DNA from: Varanus komodoensis
Lineage: Eukaryota; Chordata; Lepidosauria; Squamata; Varanidae
DNA: 64,000 nucleotides
Reading direction: 5' to 3'
NCBI RefSeq assembly: GCF_004798865.1
Contig: NW_025335941.1
Coordinates: forward strand, 6,283,912-6,347,911
Part shown: one piece after another, positions 58,370 to 64,000 of the stretch
How the letters are laid out: each line of letters opens with the position of its first letter
How positions within the stretch are numbered: position 1 is the first letter of the stretch
Notes under the pieces: generated by a model
Database searches by the model: none
Told to the model about the DNA's origin: nothing
What the model saw: the letters and a program-made list of their open reading frames with translations, nothing else
Position numbers and translations under genes: made by a program

Positions 58370-61310
58370 CACCTACGCACCCCATCAAGACAAAAATAAA
58401 ACACCAAGAACAAAACAAGGGCTCTTAGGGCAACTGGCCATTAAAGAGACAAAAGGGAAATCTTGATTACAACTGGACATAAAAGCAAATAAATTACAAA
58501 CACAATGACAAAAGAAATAAGCAACTAAACCAATAAATAAAAAAGAGTGAGAGCATAGGCTGACAGTGTCCCTCCAGCGTCACCATTCTGCCTGCTCTTT
58601 AATACACATTCATCTCTTCCTTTCTTCATCAAAGAAGGCTTCCCAAAAGGGACCAATGGAGGCACCGTGGCTGCATCCTGTCTTACTGCTTCTGAGCTTT
58701 TCAAAGGACAAGTCTGACCTCCAATTTGACAGGTGATAACTGTGAGAGTGAGATACTGCAGGCTCTCTCTGTTGCGAGATTTGATGCAGGGTATTAGGAC
58801 CAAATAAACTACCACTTTCAACAGTGAGCTGAGGACCCTGAGCTTCCTCCAGAACACATGCTCAGTCACATACCCATGGAGAGAGAGAGAGAAGGTGATT
58901 TACACGTTTATGTCTCGGATTATATACTCTAAGTTACTGGCTCCAGACGCTGCACTTTGCCCCAGGGATACTCGCATATACACACATTCAGGTATGTGAG
59001 CACACACAATGGACTTCAGTGTTCAGGTTTGGCAATGGATAGACAAAGCCATTCATTTTGCCTCAAGGACTGTACCTCTTTGAGGCATCAGATTAGACAA
59101 TGGCCCTTCTGTATGGCAATTCTGGGAGTTTTGGTCCAAATGCCTCTGAAGGCCACCAGGTTGAGGAAGGCTGCCCATTGATAGACCACATGCTAAGCAG
59201 TTTCCGGGATCAGCCCTAAACAAGGCTTCCCTGAGAAACCAGCTATGATTTTATTGGCACAATCTTATTTTAAAGGGTTTAATTCTATATTTTGGAACAA
59301 AAGCAAGTGTTTCCATCTTTTGATTGTTCCCAGCTCAAATATTTTATTGATGCAATAAAAAAGGAATAAATAATACATGTCATATATTAGCAGCTATGGG
59401 TGCACAGAAAAGGATCAAATACACGGAAGGACCAAAATGGACTACCAGAAATTATTTTATTGAAGCAAAATTTATTCTCATCCTTTTTACAGTCAACACT
59501 TCTCTGTCTCAGCATAAATACATGCTCCAACAAAGATTAATAGCTCTGCCTACATAGAGACATTTTGACATCTAAAATGTAATGTGCATGCACCAGATAG
59601 ACCTGCAGAAGGTATTTCTTTCTGTTAAGCAAAGCTTACCCATCTCCTCAATTCCATTCTAAGGCACAGGAGTCTTACATGACTGCAGTAACCTTGCAAG
59701 ATCCAAGATAAATCAGATGGTGCAATTTTGTGTGCATGTTGAAAAATGGCTTGCTTATATGCAAATTATATTAGATGTATTAATCTCTAATGCCCTGAAC
59801 CAAGACAGCTAGAAATTGCTTATTGGCATGAAATCCAAAACATTTTGTATTATATTGAATATCTTTACTGCCATAAATGCCCCCCACCCACCCACAACTA
59901 GCACACTAGAGCATCTATGTTGTCCAGCAAATCTGTGCTATGCTTATTTCCCAAAGTTATGGCTTTCTTGAAGATTATCTGACAAGAAATCTCTTTAGGC
60001 AGTGAGTTGCATTAACCTCTAACAGTTCTTCTAATCTCCTGTTCTTTCTTAACCCCCCTTTTAGCTCTCTTCACTTTGGATATCCCTTTACATCCTTTAT
60101 CTTCTGGAAAGACCACTGGGAATGTTAGTACAACAGGACAGCAGTTCTGTATATAAAGCGATGACATGACAGCATTAACCTAGCAGGATATATTAAGAAA
60201 CAAACAATTGATAGTAGGCATTCAAGTCTGGTAGGCAGCAACATGTCTGAGTACAGAGACTTGGGATATGGAGGCTTCCAACATGCTGGCACACGAAAGT
60301 GTATCAGGCCAGGGCAATCAGCTCTTTTATGCCACATCAGAAGACTATGGCAGCATAGATTATAATAAGACAATGAGCAAATGTATTTTCAGGAGCAGGA
60401 GTAGGCGCTCTATATAGATGAGTGCAACCTCAAGAGCCACGCTGAATCAGAGCAAGACTCACGTGATCCAGCACTCTGTTGACACTGTAACCATGCAGCT
60501 TCCAATGGAAAATAAAAACTCATGTTTCCACTCATGTTATCCAGAAACTGGCTTTGATACTGGATAAAGCATACAGCCGTCAGGACTACTAGCCATTGAC
60601 GATCATAGGCAACCTTGAAGCCATGATGTTGGACACCTACACCCCATATATTGCTCAGAATTAGGAAGAAGGCAAGTGCTGGGTCAGCTTTTTCTTCCCC
60701 GTTGATGCTAACAGGGAATAGAATTGCAGTTGAGGTATTCCATCTAAAGGACAGAATAGGAAAGATTTAATAAAGCAGTCAGGACTTCAAAAAGAAAAGA
60801 AGGTTAAACCCCATTGTTTAGTGGAGGATTTGTGTTTTCTGCTCCCTCGTTTTAGAAATGCATCAATAATTTTTCTAAGAAGAGCACACAAGCAATTGAT
60901 TTCATCTAAAATTACTTAAAACTAGGCTATTGGACACTGTGTGTGATGCTGTCTCACATACAGATGTACACATCTCTCTAGCAGCAAAATGAAGAGTCTG
61001 CATGTACACTTAAGCATAAACCCTACTGAATGGGAACACATGGGATAGAACTGCATGTCGCTCTGAAAACAGTGAGGCTTTAGAACTAATTTGATGGGTG
61101 TTGGTGCAATAACTGAGTTGTAACATCTTAAGCAACACCCTGATCCTGCAAAATTGGAAGAATGTCCCTTACAAACCTTTGTAATACTATTGAGCAGCAG
61201 CAAATGGGTTCCCAGCAGCAGCGAGTAGACTTTTGCTGTTTCACTAAACAGACTATTTCCGGTCCCCCTTTCCTTCCCCTTTCCCCTAAACATCAGTAAT
61301 AGGGAGTCAC
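58370..61310 (+). other. Intergenic, nothing firm
   Basis: Includes a GA run near 58879-58893 and the palindromic half-copy near 59108-59175. A 114-codon minus-strand open frame at 58525-58869 has no recognisable domain. Confidence 0.5.
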
Positions 61311-61312
61311 AG

Positions 61313-61902
61313 TAGGGATGTGTGAAGAATCCATTCTGTGGTGGGAATCTGTGAGATTCCAAGGACTCATCTCCCTTGGACTGTGGTCCATTTTGCAACA
61401 GTCCTGAGTTTGGTTCTTGTTGAATATGCCCATCATGCATAGAGCACTTACCAGGAATCAAGCCCCATGTGCTGCACAAGCAGCACCTCTCTTCTGCAGC
61501 AGGTGCAACAATCGGAATGGCTGATACACATGACAAAGAGCAGGGTTGCTACAGGTGGTTGTGCAGGATTCACCTGGAATGAAGCCCTTGTGACTGCTAG
61601 CAATGGCTCCCTTCTGCGCCATGTGCAGCAGCCAGTTGGGCTGCTGTGCCTGATTTGGAAGAAGGTTGGTCACATGGGGTTGTCCAGGGCAGGAGGCCCA
61701 TGTAATCTAACAGGGTCCCTCTTCTGTGCCACCTGCAGCAGTCCTTGTGCTACTAGCACCTGCATGGGAGATGGTTCACTATTGTGCAGCTTTCATTCCG
61801 CAATCCTTCATGGACTTCCATTCAGTTCAATTCACTTTGAAGAGTGTGGGCTGAGCATGAGAGGATGTCTATGAATGGATTCTGCTTGGATTCATCCCAA
61901 GT
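61313..61902. repeat. Repeat block with about 122-bp degenerate tandem units
   Basis: Unit 1 starts at about 61451 (CCAGGAATCAAGCCCCATGT), unit 2 at about 61573 (CCTGGAATGAAGCCCTTGTG), and a partial third from about 61689 to 61770. Shared landmarks are CTTCTGC..C...GTGCA.CA and GTTGTGCAGG/GTTGTCCAGG. Flanks at 61313 (AGGGATGTGTGAAGAATCCA) and near 61902 contain imperfect inverted text (GAATGGATTCTGCTTGGATT), so the block may be an old DNA transposon with an internal array. Long open frames across it (60922-61536 minus, 61467-61874 plus) are probably by-products. Confidence 0.6.
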
Positions 61903-61998
61903 CTAGTCACAGCTGTGCTCCAAAGGACAAGGAAAGAAACCTAACCCAGCAACATTGCAGGGTGATTAGGCTAGTGTTGCAAGATTTATAAGGCCAGA

Positions 61999-62117
61999 TA
62001 GGCAACCCCTGGCCCTCCAAATGTTTTAGCCTACAAGTCTCATCCTCCCAACTAGTATAGCCAATGGCGTGGGATGATGGGAACTATAACATCTCAAAGC
62101 ACATAAGTTGCCTTTCC
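61999..62117. repeat. Palindromic non-autonomous DNA element (MITE)
   Basis: Left GGCAACCCCTGGCCCTCCAA with ATGTTTTAGCCTACAAGTCT. Right GGGATGATGGGAACTATAAC, ending AAGTTGCC. The halves are imperfect inverted copies. It is a familiar high-copy squamate pattern; hAT affiliation is a guess. Confidence 0.65.
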
Positions 62118-62119
62118 TG

Positions 62120-64000
62120 CTATAGCAGGTGCTTAGAAAATTTACAGATCCAAAGCATTATTGATCCAAATGCCAGTGCGTTGGTGCTACACTGTTATTC
62201 CAGAAAATATCAAATGTAACTGTGTATAAATAAGAACTATGCAAACATACATGGCTGCCTAGGATTCAGAAGGTTCATGACTGGAAGAGCTCTTAACTAG
62301 GATCATGTACCAGAATGACAGCAACATAAATTGTTCTTTTCTTCCAGCATGGTAAGCTACATCACTTGAGCCTTCCCTTCTAATTTCGAAGGACTGGAAA
62401 GTAAATAGCTGTCTGTTTCTGCATACACTTAACATGTCATAGGTTTATCTATAGAACTGAGATTATATTCTGTATCAACCAGGCAACAGCCTTTCGGTCA
62501 TCCCCAAAATTCTGATGGGGATACTTAGGAGGGTGTTGAACTCATTGTTGAATGAAGTGTGTTCCTTTTGCCTGCCTACTGTAAGGAACAATTCAATTCT
62601 TGATTCCACTTTGGAATCTAACTTTGTTGTTTGTAGTTTGTTGTTCTGTTTCAAGCATTTCTTTTTTCAATGAAATTTTGACCATCTCCAGACTAGAGGA
62701 GGCCATCTAGATTCTATTTTCTGCCTCAGTGTGTATTACAGATTTTTAAAGCAGACCAAATCTTCATTTCTTAAGGTTAGAGATGGACATAATATAAAAA
62801 GGGCAATCAGTGTCACTGTATTTATCAGTTGTATTACAAGTGTGGTTTTACCTCTAAAAATGACAGGCAAACTAAGTCAGTGAATCTCCTCTATTTCTTC
62901 TGTCTTCCATGGGTGTACATGCATACACATGTGTTATCATTCCTCTATCAATGTTTGGAAGTTCTCAGTTAATTGTAGATATCTAGAATGTTTCCAAGCA
63001 GATAAATTCACATGCTTGGCACAAAATTCAGAAAGTCCATTGAATGCCAATAGATTTTTATTAAGTTTTCAAGTTTCATTGACAGTGCTTGGAATAGGTC
63101 AAATATTTCAAGCTTCATTTCATAAAGATTCATAAAAAATGAAAATCTGGCTTTGCAGGATCAACAAAAGTAAAATAACAAGCACACAAGTTATTAATGT
63201 CATCAGATATAACATGCTAGCAGATTGCTTAAAATCTCAAATGGAATGGAGAACTTCATTTCTGGATCAATGTAGGACTGCTTCAGCCAGTCAGACTGCT
63301 GGTCATATGATTTTTCCCTGCTGCCCTTTGGGAGAAACTAGATCTCACCATTTGCAGTCTCATTGTGATAAACTGTAGGCCAGAAGTTGTAGAGACCAGA
63401 TTCACATATAATGCAACTCTCCAAGGTTGCTGCCTCAGTCTGAATAAAAATTTGCCTGTTAATATTAAGCAGAAGTCCTATTCAAAGCTTGCACTTGTCT
63501 TTAGTGGCCAAGGTGGTCAAGTATGGGCAGACAAAAGTCTGTACAAGTCCTTTCGGTGCAAGGTGGGCAAGGGTGTTAGTGTCATAAAATTGCAAAGTCC
63601 TTGAAAAGGAGAGTTGTATAGCTCTCAGTGATGTTATAGTCATAAACCAGTTGGCAACTGTGACATTTACATAGTCACATTTCAATCTACTTTTCAAGTC
63701 AAGGGCCACCCAAAATGCAGTTTCAGAATGGGGACAGAAACAGTACAATGCTGGACAAGGCCCATGGTGTCCTTAAAGGGTAAGTGATTGATAATGCATC
63801 TTAAACATGTTCACTCAGAAACAATTGCTGCCATGTTCAATATGAATTACTTCAGGTGAATGTGTGTGGCATTACTGACTTAGACTGCAGTCCTATGACC
63901 TCCCAGTGTTGCCTGGGTAGCAATAGGATTATTGGAACCCCAGCTCAGCAATCCTGTGATCTCTGAACAGGAACTCTGAAGCCTCCCTCCTATGCTTCTT
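62120..64000 (+). other. Intergenic, nothing recognised
   Basis: AT-rich to the right edge, with no exon, RNA or named repeat visible. Confidence 0.5.

Noticed and set aside
60922-61536. 204-codon minus-strand open frame
   Set aside because: No domain or homology is recognisable. It overlaps the degenerate tandem repeat block and lacks any splice or codon evidence.

Overview
The window looks like vertebrate, and more precisely squamate reptile (lizard or snake), nuclear DNA. Coding density is very low, exons are short with GT-AG introns, there is one CpG island, and the repeat load is typical of squamates: tRNA-derived Sauria-type SINEs, RTE/BovB-type LINEs, CR1 and L2-like LINE 3' ends, a 5'-truncated L1, pogo/Tigger-like MITEs and many microsatellites. 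The lineage call rests on recognising repeat families from memory, so no genus or species is offered.

The only gene I can support is TMEM47, a four-transmembrane relative of the claudin/PMP22/EMP group, on the minus strand. Its whole coding sequence is present in three exons (35103-34878, 7871-7731, 254-76). They join in phase into 181 codons plus a stop, the usual length of the protein. Intron 1 is about 27.0 kb and intron 2 about 7.5 kb. The 3' UTR begins at 75 and runs off the left edge. Exon 1 sits in a CpG island (about 34.4-35.8 kb) with GC boxes and no evident TATA box.

Layout: 1-254, 3' UTR start and last exon; 255-7730, intron 2, mostly anonymous AT-rich sequence; 7731-7871, exon 2; 7872-34877, intron 1, holding two antisense RTE LINE fragments (one with a SINE nested in it), three Sauria-type SINEs or fragments, two Tigger-like MITEs (one with a large foldback), CR1 and L2-like tails and microsatellites; 34878-35103, exon 1 in the CpG island; 35.8-64 kb, upstream intergenic DNA with no recognisable gene. 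The upstream part carries a SINE, CR1 and L2-like tails, a sense-strand RTE LINE interrupted by a triple trinucleotide microsatellite, an L1 with clear target-site duplications, and a degenerate tandem repeat of about 122 bp.

There is one host gene, so no operon-like cooperation to describe. I found no viral fossil that I could name, no CRISPR array, no RNA gene and no evidence of a novel multi-gene system. The points most worth a second look are the foldback MITE at 17.8-18.6 kb, the three-way microsatellite inside the RTE copy at 43.7 kb, the L1 insertion at 57 kb and the tandem array at 61.5 kb.
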